Shown here piece by piece: positions 27,599 through 37,432 of a DNA stretch of 64,000 bases. Origin of the DNA: Bacteroidales bacterium (GTDB lineage: Bacteria; Bacteroidota; Bacteroidia; Bacteroidales; P3); NCBI GenBank assembly GCA_017618625.1, contig JAFZTV010000011.1, forward strand, positions 30,263-94,262, written 5' to 3'. How positions within the stretch are numbered: position 1 is the stretch's first letter; each line of letters begins with the position of its first letter. The position numbers were made by a program, and so were the translations under genes. The notes under the pieces are model-generated. The model searched no databases. It was not told the origin of the DNA and saw only the letters and a program-made list of their open reading frames with translations.

Positions 27599-27638
27599 GA
27601 CTTTGGGTTTGTTTGTCTGTAATTGGTTTTTTATTTGT

Positions 27639-27646
27639 ATCTTTGT
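27639..27646 (+). promoter_or_regulatory. -7 box of the second giant adhesin gene
   Basis: TATCTTTG lies 34 bp before the ATG. A TTTG at 27613-27616 lies 22 bp upstream, slightly longer than usual. Confidence 0.58.
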
Positions 27647-27680
27647 AGATTATTTATTTATCTGTAAAAAAGGTAGAATT

Positions 27681-30600
27681 ATGGCAACTCGGCGATATAT
27701 AGTGAGTTTGATGCTGGCGGTTTCGATGCTGGCGGTGGAGGGAGTGCGTTGCCAGTGCTCTAATTTTGTGGTTGGGGGCAGCAGAACGACGACTTTCGAG
27801 GTGCCTGTTAACAACTATTACAAGTACAGTGTCACGGAGATGCTATATACGGCGGCGGAGATAGACGCGCAGCCGGGAACGATAACGTCGATAGGTTTCG
27901 AGTATGCGTACGGAACCACGATGTCGAAGAAGAGCAGTGTGGTGATATATATGGCGAACGTGACGCAGGAGGAGTTCTCTGGTACGACCGACTGGGTGGT
28001 GACGGGGCTGACACAGGTGTATAGCGGAATATTGAACTGCCAGAGGGGATGGAACACATTCCAGCTGAACGGAGCGGGATTTGAATGGACGGGTGGCAAC
28101 CTGCTGGTGGTGTTGGACGACAACTCGGGTAACTACGATGGACGAGATTTTACGTGGTACTGCTCGGAGACACAGGCTTCGAGGGTGTTGAGGATTCAGA
28201 GCGAGGAGAACAACTACGCGATATCGGGTACGGACGCCAACAGCGTGGCCAGCAGGATGGGAACGCTGTCAACACGGAGGCCGAACACGCAGTTCTGCAT
28301 AGACGAGAACTGCAGCAAGCGGACAGGAAAACTGCTGTTCAGCGGAGAGAGTTTCATGTATGTTGTGGGTAGCGGTGATTTTGTGGAGCCTACGCTGGAC
28401 ACATCTACGTCGGCGAGCCTTCATCCATATACGGGAACGGTGTCGTATGCGTCGAGTGACGAAAGCATCGTGACGGTGGATGTGAACACTGGAGAGGTGA
28501 CGTTCGTGGGAGGATACGGGACGGTTATAATTACGGCGACGGCGATATACGGAGATTACTGCCCTGTGAAGGCGCGGTATATGATAACGGTGTATGACGG
28601 ATGTCCTGTGATAGGAGATGGGACGGTGACGATGAGCACGGCACCGATATACGGGTCGTTCAAAAACAGCTATGCCCAGATGCTGTTTACCCCGGATGAG
28701 GTTGGCGCGGCAGGCCGAATCACGAAGGTGGGGTGGAACGCCACGGGAGCGAACACGCAGCCGAGGAGGCTGGATATATACATGGGCGAGACGGAGAGAA
28801 CAGAGTTTGCGACAACGGCGGATTGGATAGAATCGGGGGTGTTGCAGCTGGTTTACAGCTCGACGACGCAAACGTGGGATGCTGGATGGAACGAGTTCAG
28901 CGTGGATTTCCCGTACTCAGCATTGAACAATTTGGTTGTGGCCGTGGATTGCGGTGCGACGGCTTCGTCGTCGATGTCGTTTGTGGGCAGTTCGACGACT
29001 GGCAACAGCGTGATATATGCGTATAGCGACACATACGACGCGGATCCGGCGACAATAGGTACATACAGAGGATCCAAGGCGGTTTCGAGCGTGAGGCCGA
29101 ACACGAAGATATGCATAGAGCCGTGCGAGGTGGAGCCGACGTTCAGGTTTGAGGACGGAACGTCGATATGCCAGTCGGGGACGAGCTGCGGCTTGATGGT
29201 TGAGAACAACTCGACAGCGACGGCACACTACTACTCGTCGGACGAGACGGTGGCGACGGTTGACGAGCTTACAGGAGCGGTGACGCCGTTGGCATTGGGA
29301 ACGACTACCATCACGGCCATAATAGGATTGGACGGGAACTACTGCCCATCCAAGGCTAGCTATGAACTGGAGGTGGTATGTCCGGCCAAGGTGCCGACGG
29401 TGAGCGATATGTCGGTATGTTCGGACACGACGGTGGATTTGACCGCGACGGCGGACGGAACGGGAGAAATTAGGTGGTATGAAGCTGAGAATTCGACAGT
29501 CCCGATGTGGACGGGAGATACGTACACAGCAACGGTTACGGCCACCACGACATATTATGTGGAGACATACAACGCAACATTTGACTGCTATAGTGATAGG
29601 GTGCCGGTGTCTATGGAGGTGCATGAGCCAGTTTATCATACAGAAACCGTCGGAGCGGTGTGTGACTCGTTTGTGTGGGCACGGACGGGGCAGGCATACT
29701 ATGAAACTGGAACTTACGTGGATAACAGGCTTACGGCGTTTGGGTGCGATGATATAGACACGCTTGTGCTGGAGGTGGCCAAGACGACGTCGGACACGGT
29801 GACGAAGCAGTCGTGCACAAGTTTTACGTGGACGGTGACGGGCGAAACCTATTCGAATGACACCGTAGTCAGCGACACACTGAAGACGTCGGCAAACTGC
29901 GACAGCATTATTACACTCAATCTGTCGATACGGACTGTTTTGACAACGGATTTAGACACTGGGGTGTGTCAGAATGCATACCCGTTTGACTGGAACGGAA
30001 GACACTATGATGCAGCGGGTACCGACACGGTTTATCTGCTTTCGGTGGATGGGTGTGACAGTGTGACGATTTATAATGTCACAACACTTCCAAAGCCAGA
30101 GGTGACGCTTGGCGCCCCGGCGGAGGCAGGCCAGTGCCCGATAGTGGCGGGAGGCAACTATACGGTGGCAAGCACTGTGACAGGCGGCACAGAACCATAT
30201 AGCTACACATGGACGGGAGCTTATACGGGAACTAATGCCAACGCCACAATACCAAGCAACGGAGGCTGCGGCAGCTATTCGGTTGAGGTGATTGTGGCGG
30301 ATGCCAACGGCTGCACGGATACGAACGACATTGGTTTCTCGGCTTCAGATGCAGATGCACCGACATTCGACAACCCGATAACGAGCACTGTGGCCGAGAT
30401 GGTGGGTAATTGCAGATATGTGGTGCCGAATCTTGTGGAGGTGGTGCAGGCAAGGGACAATTGCGGAATAGTGTCGCAGGTGCAGACGCCGGCGGCAAAC
30501 ACGGTGATAGATGACGATACATACGTGAAGATTGTTGTTGCGGACGGATGTGGCAACAAGGACTCGATAAGTGTGTTTGTAGAAGTTCCGACCACGATGT

Positions 30601-33600
30601 CGGTTATGCTGGATATACCCCTTTCAGGCTCATGCCCTGAAGCCATCGGAAATGTATATGAAATCGGAGTTGGCGTTGGCGGCGGAGAGTGGCCGTACAC
30701 CTATCAGTGGCGCGCCACAGACGGCAGCCGGACGCATAACTCGACAGATTCTCTGTTCACGATAGTGTCAGACGGTAACTGCCATGAATGGAATGTGAAC
30801 GTCAAGATTACCGATGCCCAGGGTTGTGTGGTTCAGAAGAACGGGACGTTCTCGGTTATGGACAATCAACCACCGCAGGCGTCGAACATGCCACAACCGC
30901 TGGAAACCACAGGTCTGTTGTGTAAATTCGTTGTTCCCGATTTGACAGAAAGAGCGTGGGACAACTGTGGGTTACAGAGTGTGGTGCAGGTGCCTGCGGC
31001 AGGCGACACTGTGACAGGATTGATTACGGCAGAACTGCAACTGACTGACAAATGCGGCAACGCCAGCGTGGTGCCGATTGTGTTGACGGTTCCAGACCCC
31101 ATTACATTTACCATGACGAGGACGCCGGTGACCTGCTATGGAGACACCGACGGCTCGATAGTGGTGACGAATGTGTCGGGTGGCACAGGACCTTATACAT
31201 ACACGTTCTATGGGCAAACCAACACCACGGGAGAGTTCTATAACATGCCGGTGACAGGCTTTACGCCGATGGTGGTGACGGACGTGAACGGATGCACGGG
31301 TACCAATATCTATGCCGAAGTTGATGGCCCCGACCCGCTGGAGGCACACGAACGCCCAGGAACGCATACCAACATCGACTGTTTTGGCAATTCAACGGGC
31401 AGTATAAGGATTGAAGTGTCGGATGAGGCGGGCGGAACGCCAGGTTACACGTATGTGTTTGCCGGAGATACGAATACGACGGGAGAGTTTGAAAATCTGC
31501 CGGCGATGGAAGACACCGCTTTTGTGATAGATGCGGCAGGGTGTAAGACTTCACTGTTCATAAGGCTTACCCAGCCAGCACTGCTCACTGCAACGATAGA
31601 TTCCACGCGAAAGCCATTGTGCCATGGCGACAGTACTGGGTATATAGGTCTTTTGGTTGAAGGCGGAACACGGCCATACAGATATAACTGGAACAGCAAC
31701 GAATACAGCGTGGAGGACCTCACGCATGTGCCGCAGGGAAGTTACGATGTCATTGTGACTGATGCGGCGGGATGCCAGGCAACGGCGTCAACGACGCTTA
31801 CGCAACCATCAGAATTGACAGTGACGAAGGTGTCAACAGACCTGCATTGCAAGGGAGATGGTTCGGGAAGTATAACCTTGACTGTCGGAGGCGGAACTAC
31901 GTTTGCAGGAGGCGGATATGCCTTCCATTGGTCGAACGGCGAAACTACGCAGAACCTGTCAAACCTGCAGGCAGGAGTGTATTCGGTTAGCATTACAGAT
32001 TCGAACGGTTGCAGCGTCGTGGTGAACGACACGATAGAGGAGCCAGATGGTATGACGCTCAGTGTTTCGAACGACACGACTATCTGTAAGCGTCTGGTGG
32101 GTAATCAGACAATCGTATTTTCGGTTGGAGTTACGGGCGGCAGCGGTTCGTACAGCTACTATTGGTCTAACGGAGGCACGACGTCGTCAATATCGTTGTC
32201 GAGACCAAGCGAATCGCAGGTGTATTTGATTATGGTCACGGATTTGGCGGACGGCTGCGATATGACTGACAGTGTAAGGCTGACAATTAACTACCCGACA
32301 CAAAGTGTCGATGCCAGAGACTATTGCGAAGAGCATGGAAGTCAGTATTATTGGGATGTCTCAAGGTCGTGGTGCTCGCTGGACCTCACGCAGGATTCGT
32401 ACACAACGAGTACGGTGTTGAGAAATGCCAATTCAAATCATTGTGACTCAACCATAGTGTTGGAACTTAGCATACACCGCAGTAGTACGGGTGTGTTCAC
32501 GGAGATGGCCTGCGATAGCTACACATGGAGCAGGGATGATGGGACAGAGGTGGTTTATACCGCCTCGAACAACACGGATGTTTACCATACACTTAATGTG
32601 GCGGGCTGCGACAGCGCGGTGACGCTCGACCTTACCATAAGATATAGTAGCGACAGCGTTTACAGAGATACGGTATGCGATTCGATGCAGTGGACTTCGG
32701 GCAATGCCCAGTGGTACTATGAGTCAACAGTGGATTCGATGCCGTCGATGACCTTTGACAACGCTGCGGGATGTGACTCTGTGGTTTATCTGGCGTTGGT
32801 TGTGAAATACAGTAGTGAGAGCGTGGATGTGCACGATACGTGCGATGTATATACCTGGCCGCTCAACACGCAGGTTTATACCGAGTCAACCGATGAACCA
32901 CAGATTGTGCTTTCGGGAGCGAACGCTGAAGGATGCGACAGCACGGTGAGGTTAAACCTGACCATACGGTACAGCACATCGGGCATAGACACGCAGGAAC
33001 AATGCGATTTCTACACATGGCCTACGGATGACTCGACATACACGGCTTCGACGGATGTGCCGACGGTTGTTTTGGAAGCGGCAAACGCTGTCGGATGCGA
33101 CAGCACGGTTACGTTGAATCTGGTTATTAACTATAGTGACTCGGTGGTGGATGACACGGTGACGATATGCGAAAACCAAAGTTACGAGTGGAATGACACG
33201 GAATATGCCGTGGCCGGCACCTATACACAGGTGTACAGCAACCAGTATGGCTGTGATTCGGTAATCTTGTTCACGCTTATTACCAAGGACACAAACCAGG
33301 TGTATGTGTATGACACCTGCGGCTACAGAGATTTGCCGTGGAGTTACAACGACCGTGTATATGAATACAAGACGGAGGATGATTTGTTTGAGCTACAGAA
33401 TCAGTATGGTTGCGACTCGACGGTGCACTATTACTTGCAGCCGATATGGAAGTGTGACGAGTTCATACAGTTTCCGAGTGTGGTGACACCCAATGGCGAC
33501 GGCATTAACGACAGGTTTGTGGTAATAAATCTGCTGGAGGGCGGGTGCTATCCTCACAACCACCTCTCTATATTCAACCGCTGGGGCTACCTGCTTTACG

Positions 33601-33737
33601 AGCGGGAGAATATAAAGAGCGACGATGAGTTCTGGGACCCTGTCGATATGCCGGAAGGCACTTATTTCTACCGCTTCGACGGCTACGGTTTCGAGGACAA
33701 GATGGAACGCCGAGGGTCGTTTGAGATAATCAAGTAA
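27681..33737 (+). CDS. Second giant surface protein with T9SS type B sorting domain
   Basis: 2018 residues. The ATG at 27681 gives a clean signal peptide (MATRRYIVSLMLAVSMLAVEG); an upstream start at 27543 would lie before the promoter and inside the 11-bp repeats. The order of modules follows the first giant protein: two N-terminal modules with BIG2-type domains (to about residue 565), an Ig-like domain, Cys-Asp-Ser repeats, HYR-like regions with DNCGIVSQVQTP (shared almost word for word), four SprB-type repeats (about 1143-1450), at least six further Cys-Asp-Ser repeats and a C-terminal domain (FPSVVTPNGDGINDRF, IFNRWGYLLY, GTYFYRFDGYGF). It lacks the P-domain-like region. Predicted T9SS-secreted adhesin. 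Confidence 0.88.
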   Translation: MATRRYIVSLMLAVSMLAVEGVRCQCSNFVVGGSRTTTFEVPVNNYYKYSVTEMLYTAAEIDAQPGTITSIGFEYAYGTTMSKKSSVVIYMANVTQEEFSGTTDWVVTGLTQVYSGILNCQRGWNTFQLNGAGFEWTGGNLLVVLDDNSGNYDGRDFTWYCSETQASRVLRIQSEENNYAISGTDANSVASRMGTLSTRRPNTQFCIDENCSKRTGKLLFSGESFMYVVGSGDFVEPTLDTSTSASLHPYTGTVSYASSDESIVTVDVNTGEVTFVGGYGTVIITATAIYGDYCPVKARYMITVYDGCPVIGDGTVTMSTAPIYGSFKNSYAQMLFTPDEVGAAGRITKVGWNATGANTQPRRLDIYMGETERTEFATTADWIESGVLQLVYSSTTQTWDAGWNEFSVDFPYSALNNLVVAVDCGATASSSMSFVGSSTTGNSVIYAYSDTYDADPATIGTYRGSKAVSSVRPNTKICIEPCEVEPTFRFEDGTSICQSGTSCGLMVENNSTATAHYYSSDETVATVDELTGAVTPLALGTTTITAIIGLDGNYCPSKASYELEVVCPAKVPTVSDMSVCSDTTVDLTATADGTGEIRWYEAENSTVPMWTGDTYTATVTATTTYYVETYNATFDCYSDRVPVSMEVHEPVYHTETVGAVCDSFVWARTGQAYYETGTYVDNRLTAFGCDDIDTLVLEVAKTTSDTVTKQSCTSFTWTVTGETYSNDTVVSDTLKTSANCDSIITLNLSIRTVLTTDLDTGVCQNAYPFDWNGRHYDAAGTDTVYLLSVDGCDSVTIYNVTTLPKPEVTLGAPAEAGQCPIVAGGNYTVASTVTGGTEPYSYTWTGAYTGTNANATIPSNGGCGSYSVEVIVADANGCTDTNDIGFSASDADAPTFDNPITSTVAEMVGNCRYVVPNLVEVVQARDNCGIVSQVQTPAANTVIDDDTYVKIVVADGCGNKDSISVFVEVPTTMSVMLDIPLSGSCPEAIGNVYEIGVGVGGGEWPYTYQWRATDGSRTHNSTDSLFTIVSDGNCHEWNVNVKITDAQGCVVQKNGTFSVMDNQPPQASNMPQPLETTGLLCKFVVPDLTERAWDNCGLQSVVQVPAAGDTVTGLITAELQLTDKCGNASVVPIVLTVPDPITFTMTRTPVTCYGDTDGSIVVTNVSGGTGPYTYTFYGQTNTTGEFYNMPVTGFTPMVVTDVNGCTGTNIYAEVDGPDPLEAHERPGTHTNIDCFGNSTGSIRIEVSDEAGGTPGYTYVFAGDTNTTGEFENLPAMEDTAFVIDAAGCKTSLFIRLTQPALLTATIDSTRKPLCHGDSTGYIGLLVEGGTRPYRYNWNSNEYSVEDLTHVPQGSYDVIVTDAAGCQATASTTLTQPSELTVTKVSTDLHCKGDGSGSITLTVGGGTTFAGGGYAFHWSNGETTQNLSNLQAGVYSVSITDSNGCSVVVNDTIEEPDGMTLSVSNDTTICKRLVGNQTIVFSVGVTGGSGSYSYYWSNGGTTSSISLSRPSESQVYLIMVTDLADGCDMTDSVRLTINYPTQSVDARDYCEEHGSQYYWDVSRSWCSLDLTQDSYTTSTVLRNANSNHCDSTIVLELSIHRSSTGVFTEMACDSYTWSRDDGTEVVYTASNNTDVYHTLNVAGCDSAVTLDLTIRYSSDSVYRDTVCDSMQWTSGNAQWYYESTVDSMPSMTFDNAAGCDSVVYLALVVKYSSESVDVHDTCDVYTWPLNTQVYTESTDEPQIVLSGANAEGCDSTVRLNLTIRYSTSGIDTQEQCDFYTWPTDDSTYTASTDVPTVVLEAANAVGCDSTVTLNLVINYSDSVVDDTVTICENQSYEWNDTEYAVAGTYTQVYSNQYGCDSVILFTLITKDTNQVYVYDTCGYRDLPWSYNDRVYEYKTEDDLFELQNQYGCDSTVHYYLQPIWKCDEFIQFPSVVTPNGDGINDRFVVINLLEGGCYPHNHLSIFNRWGYLLYERENIKSDDEFWDPVDMPEGTYFYRFDGYGFEDKMERRGSFEIIK

Positions 33738-33742
33738 AAATG

Positions 33743-33777
33743 AAATCCGCCCCCTGTAAATGCAGAGGGCGGATTTT
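33743..33777. terminator. Bidirectional terminator between convergent genes
   Basis: AAATCCGCCC (33743-33752) pairs with GGGCGGATTT (33767-33776), with an inner CTG/CAG. A-rich and T-rich flanks suit both the adhesin transcript and the leftward efflux operon. Confidence 0.8.
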
Positions 33778-33802
33778 GTATGTGTCGGGGTAGGAGAGGT
33801 GG

Positions 33803-34096
33803 TTATACCATCTGCTCTATCGCCCAGACAAAAGCTTTCACACCGACTTCCTTGTTTCGGAGGTCGAGCTTGCGGACGGTGGTCAGCAATGGTTCCACCT
33901 TTTCGTCGTCCACCACACAGAGTACTGCATTGTTGAGCTCGGGCCATGTGTGGGTGCCGCGATGGGGGTCTCCGTCCACGGTGCCTCGACCTTGCACGTT
34001 CTCCCAGAAGGTGAAACCGCGGATTTCGAGTTTGTCGAGCATATATTCAACACGTTCGGTATTTGCCTGGTTGAAGACTATCATTACGGATTTCAT
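33803..34096 (-). CDS. PII-like small protein at the end of the efflux operon
   Basis: 97 residues: MKSVMIVFNQANTERVEYML at the start, a central RGRGTVDGDPHRGTHTW loop, then NNAVLCVVDDEKVEPLLTTV. The beta-alpha-beta repeat with a mid-protein Gly-rich loop is the PII (GlnB) fold. The T-loop differs from classical GlnB. Similar PII-like proteins sit beside RND or metal-efflux genes in Bacteroidetes. It is the last gene of the leftward operon, 67 bp after the RND gene. Ligand unknown. Confidence 0.7.
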   Translation of the reverse strand: MKSVMIVFNQANTERVEYMLDKLEIRGFTFWENVQGRGTVDGDPHRGTHTWPELNNAVLCVVDDEKVEPLLTTVRKLDLRNKEVGVKAFVWAIEQMV

Positions 34097-34163
34097 AATC
34101 GAGTTGTAAGTTTTAATATTAAAGCTGTAAGTTTTAGGTTGTAGAGTCCGATGTTAGATAGGA

Positions 34164-37100
34164 CTACAAACTCTCCTCTTTTTTGTTCTCGGCGGCGTTA
34201 TCCAAGTCGATATTCATAAATATGAATTTCTTGCGCAGTTTGGCCTGCTTCTCAATATCGCCTTTGCGCTCCATGAGTCCGTAGAGGACTGGCACCACGA
34301 TGAGGGTGATGAGTGTGGAGATGAGCAGACCGCCGATGACGACGATACCCATCGTGGTCCACATCTCAGAACCTTCGCTGGCCGAGGTGGCCATTGGTAT
34401 CATGCCGAGGATGGTGGTGAGTGCAGTCATCATAACGGGTCGCATACGCGATTCTCCCGACATGGCGATAGCTTCGTTCAGCTCGTATCCGCGTTCGCGC
34501 ATGAGGTTGATATAGTCAACCAGCACGATTCCGTTCTTCACCACGATACCGATAAGCAGTATTATACCCAACGCGCCGATCATGTCGAGGTTGGTGCCGG
34601 TTATCAGCAAGGCGATGATGACGCCGGTTAGTGCAAACGGGATAGACATCATGATGATGAAAGGTTTGGAGAACGACTCGAACTGCGACGCCATCACGAT
34701 ATAGACGAGCAGCAGGATGAGAAGTCCGAGGAGTCCCATGTCGCCGAAGGTCTCCTGTTGGTCTTCGTAGCTTCCGCCGAGGTGCACATGGATGTCTGAC
34801 GGCATATCCAGTTGGTCGATTTGTTCCTGAACCTGCACGGCCAACTCTTTAAGAGAAGTCTTGTAGGGCATGACGGTGAGGGTGAGGTAACGCTGGCGGT
34901 TTTTGCGCTCGATGTTGGGCGGGCACCAGTACTCTTCGATTTTTGCCAGCTCGTTGAGCTTCACGATCTGGCCGGTGGCGGTCATGATGGAGAGCTCTTC
35001 GATGTCGGTGATGCTGTTGCGGTATTCCTCTTTGAGGCGGCATACGATGTCGTATTCCTCGCCGTCTTCCTTCAGGTAGCCGCAGGGCATTCCGTTGACG
35101 CGGTAGCGTACGTAGGCGGCCACCGCTGCGTCGTTGAGTCCGTGGAGGGCCAGTTTCTGTTTGTCGAAAGTTATCTTCAGCTCGGCGCGGTCTTCATCGC
35201 GGCTTATCTTGGTGTCGCGGGCGCCTTTCACGTTGTCGTCGATAAGTTTTTTGAGGTCGTGGGCGTAGATGTTGGTCTGGTCGAAGTCGTAGCCGTAGAT
35301 TTCCAGGTCAAGCTGGTTGCTGGCTCCGCCGCCCATGCTTCCGCGCGTCACCTGGTAGGTTATGATTTCGGGGTACTGCGCCAGCTTCTGACGTATAGCC
35401 TCTTGCATGTCGTTGAGCGAACGTTTGCGCTCGTATTTCTTGGTTGTGCGGACGGTGATGCTTATCTTGTTGTTGGTGGTGGAGTTGAAGAGGGCTGCGA
35501 AGCCTGCGTCGTCGTTCGAGCCGGCCGAGGTGGAGTAAACCAGCAGGTCGTCGCCGAGGGCGTCCTGAAGGTCTTTCTCGATATTGCGGGCCGTCTTAAG
35601 TGTCTCTTCAATACGCGTGCCGCGCTGCAGCTCAACAGTGACGCTGATTCGTCCGTTGTCCTGCTCTTTCATGAAGTCCATGCCAATCATGCCTGTGGCA
35701 AACGGTATCATGGACACAGCGAAAAGAACGAGGGCGAAGAGCAGGGTGGGTACCTTGTGGTGCAGACACCAGCGCAGGAGGTTGGCGTAAGCGTGTTCGA
35801 TAGATCGGAAGATTCGTCCAAATGTTTTGTCGAAGGTGAGCTTCTTCTTGGCTTGCTTGGCCTTGTATGCTGCTTCTTCGTCTTTGTTTACGAAGAATTT
35901 CTTCTCTTTCAGCATCTTGCTGGCCAGCATAGGGATAAGCGTGATAGCCGTCGTGGTCGAAACGCACACCACTATGGTGACAATCCAGCCGAGTTCTTTG
36001 AACATGATACCCGCCATTCCGGTGAGCATCGTCAGCGGCACGAACACAGCCACTATGACGAGAGTGGTTGCGATAACCGAAATCCACACCTCGTTGGTGG
36101 CGCAGATGGCCGCCTCGCGCGGATTCTCGCCTCGTTCTATGTGTTTGGTGATATTCTCCAACACCACGATGGCGTCGTCCACAACCATACCGATGGCTAT
36201 CGTCAGCGATGCCATCGACACGATGTTCAGCGAGCTGTCGGTGACAAGCAGGTATATGAACGAGGTGACCAAAGATATAGGTATTGTCAGGCCGATGATG
36301 ATGGTGCTTCGCCATTCGCCGAGGAACACAAACACCACGAGCACCACGAACAGCAGGGCGTAGAAGATGGATTCTGACAATCCGTTGATGGAGTTCTGGA
36401 TGCCTTCCGACGAGTCGTAAATCATGGTGATGTTGATGTCGGGCGGCAGCTGTTTCTTTATCTCTGCCATCTTCTTGCGCACCTCCTTGGCTATGGCCAC
36501 CGTGTTGGCGCCGGTCTGCTTGGTGATGATGAGGCGGGCTCCGTCGCGTCCGTTGATTTTCTCGTCGAGCGAGAGGTCTTTGATGGTATCTTTAACCGTG
36601 GCGAGGTCGCGCACGAATATCTGCTTTCCGGTTTGTGTGGTGGTAACCACTATGTCGTTGATGTCCGAACTCTCCACATATTCGCCCTTGACGCGCATCT
36701 GATACTGCTCTTTGCCCATCTTCACGGTGCCGCTCGCCATGTCCAGGTTGTTTGTGCTTATGGCGTTGCCCACCATCTCCACGCTGAGGTTGTAGGCGTC
36801 GAGCTGCTTGGCGTCGAGGTCGATATAGACGTAACGCTCGGGGGCGCCGCTGACGGTGATGTTACCGATGCCGTCGATACGGTTCAGCTCGTTGGTCACC
36901 TGGTCGTCTATGATTTTGTCAAGACCAGAATAACTTTCGTCGGCAGTGAATCCGAACTGTATGATGGGGAACGACGAACTGTTGATTTTCAATATCATCG
37001 GGCGGCTCACACCGTCGGGCAGGTTGTCGTAGATGAGGTCGATATACGAGCGTATGTCGTTCATCGACTCGTCGAGGTTGCTTCCCCATTCAAACTCCAG

Positions 37101-37376
37101 CGTCACCACCGAGATATTGTCTCGCGAGCTGGAGGTTATGTTCTTCAATCCGTCAACCGAGTTGAGCGAGTTCTCAATTATCTTGGTGATGTTGGTCTCT
37201 ATTTCCGATCCGTTGGCGCCGGCATAGGTGGTCATCACGGTGATGTAGGGTGGGTCCATCTCAGGCATCTGGTCGATAGGCAGACGCGAGAGCGAGAAAA
37301 GACCCAGTATGATGACCGCCACAAATACCAAACCCGTGGTGATGGGTTTGTTAATAGCTGTTTTATAGATTGCCAT
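34164..37376 (-). CDS. RND family efflux pump, inner-membrane permease (AcrB-like)
   Basis: 1070 residues, normal for the HAE/AcrB group. The N-terminus MAIYKTAINKPITTGLVFV is the first transmembrane entry. MPEMDPPYITVMTTYAGANG is family wording. GMVVDDAIVVLENI in TM4 has the two Asp of the proton relay. The second half repeats the pattern, with GIVVKNGIVLVDYIN in TM10. It exports drugs or other amphiphiles by proton antiport, together with the fusion protein and TolC-like protein encoded upstream. The order is tetR - tolC-like - fusion protein - RND - PII-like. Confidence 0.95.
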   Translation of the reverse strand: MAIYKTAINKPITTGLVFVAVIILGLFSLSRLPIDQMPEMDPPYITVMTTYAGANGSEIETNITKIIENSLNSVDGLKNITSSSRDNISVVTLEFEWGSNLDESMNDIRSYIDLIYDNLPDGVSRPMILKINSSSFPIIQFGFTADESYSGLDKIIDDQVTNELNRIDGIGNITVSGAPERYVYIDLDAKQLDAYNLSVEMVGNAISTNNLDMASGTVKMGKEQYQMRVKGEYVESSDINDIVVTTTQTGKQIFVRDLATVKDTIKDLSLDEKINGRDGARLIITKQTGANTVAIAKEVRKKMAEIKKQLPPDINITMIYDSSEGIQNSINGLSESIFYALLFVVLVVFVFLGEWRSTIIIGLTIPISLVTSFIYLLVTDSSLNIVSMASLTIAIGMVVDDAIVVLENITKHIERGENPREAAICATNEVWISVIATTLVIVAVFVPLTMLTGMAGIMFKELGWIVTIVVCVSTTTAITLIPMLASKMLKEKKFFVNKDEEAAYKAKQAKKKLTFDKTFGRIFRSIEHAYANLLRWCLHHKVPTLLFALVLFAVSMIPFATGMIGMDFMKEQDNGRISVTVELQRGTRIEETLKTARNIEKDLQDALGDDLLVYSTSAGSNDDAGFAALFNSTTNNKISITVRTTKKYERKRSLNDMQEAIRQKLAQYPEIITYQVTRGSMGGGASNQLDLEIYGYDFDQTNIYAHDLKKLIDDNVKGARDTKISRDEDRAELKITFDKQKLALHGLNDAAVAAYVRYRVNGMPCGYLKEDGEEYDIVCRLKEEYRNSITDIEELSIMTATGQIVKLNELAKIEEYWCPPNIERKNRQRYLTLTVMPYKTSLKELAVQVQEQIDQLDMPSDIHVHLGGSYEDQQETFGDMGLLGLLILLLVYIVMASQFESFSKPFIIMMSIPFALTGVIIALLITGTNLDMIGALGIILLIGIVVKNGIVLVDYINLMRERGYELNEAIAMSGESRMRPVMMTALTTILGMIPMATSASEGSEMWTTMGIVVIGGLLISTLITLIVVPVLYGLMERKGDIEKQAKLRKKFIFMNIDLDNAAENKKEESL

Positions 37377-37405
37377 GATTTATTGCTTGATTGCGTTAGT
37401 GGATA

Positions 37406-37423
37406 GTCTGACAAGTCCGACAA
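37406..37423. repeat. Nonamer repeat between RND and fusion-protein genes
   Basis: GTCTGACAA and GTCCGACAA are contiguous and share the word family found at 38496-38531 and 45182-45226. Confidence 0.65.
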
Positions 37424-37432
37424 TTCTCACAT

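Noticed and set aside
27543..27680. 46-residue N-terminal extension of the second giant adhesin
   Set aside because: It starts within the 11-bp repeats and upstream of the promoter; the signal peptide begins at 27681.
34812..36377. Rightward 521-codon open frame opposite the RND gene
   Set aside because: It is antisense to a conserved AcrB-like gene; its composition (Val/His/Asp) is that of a shadow frame.
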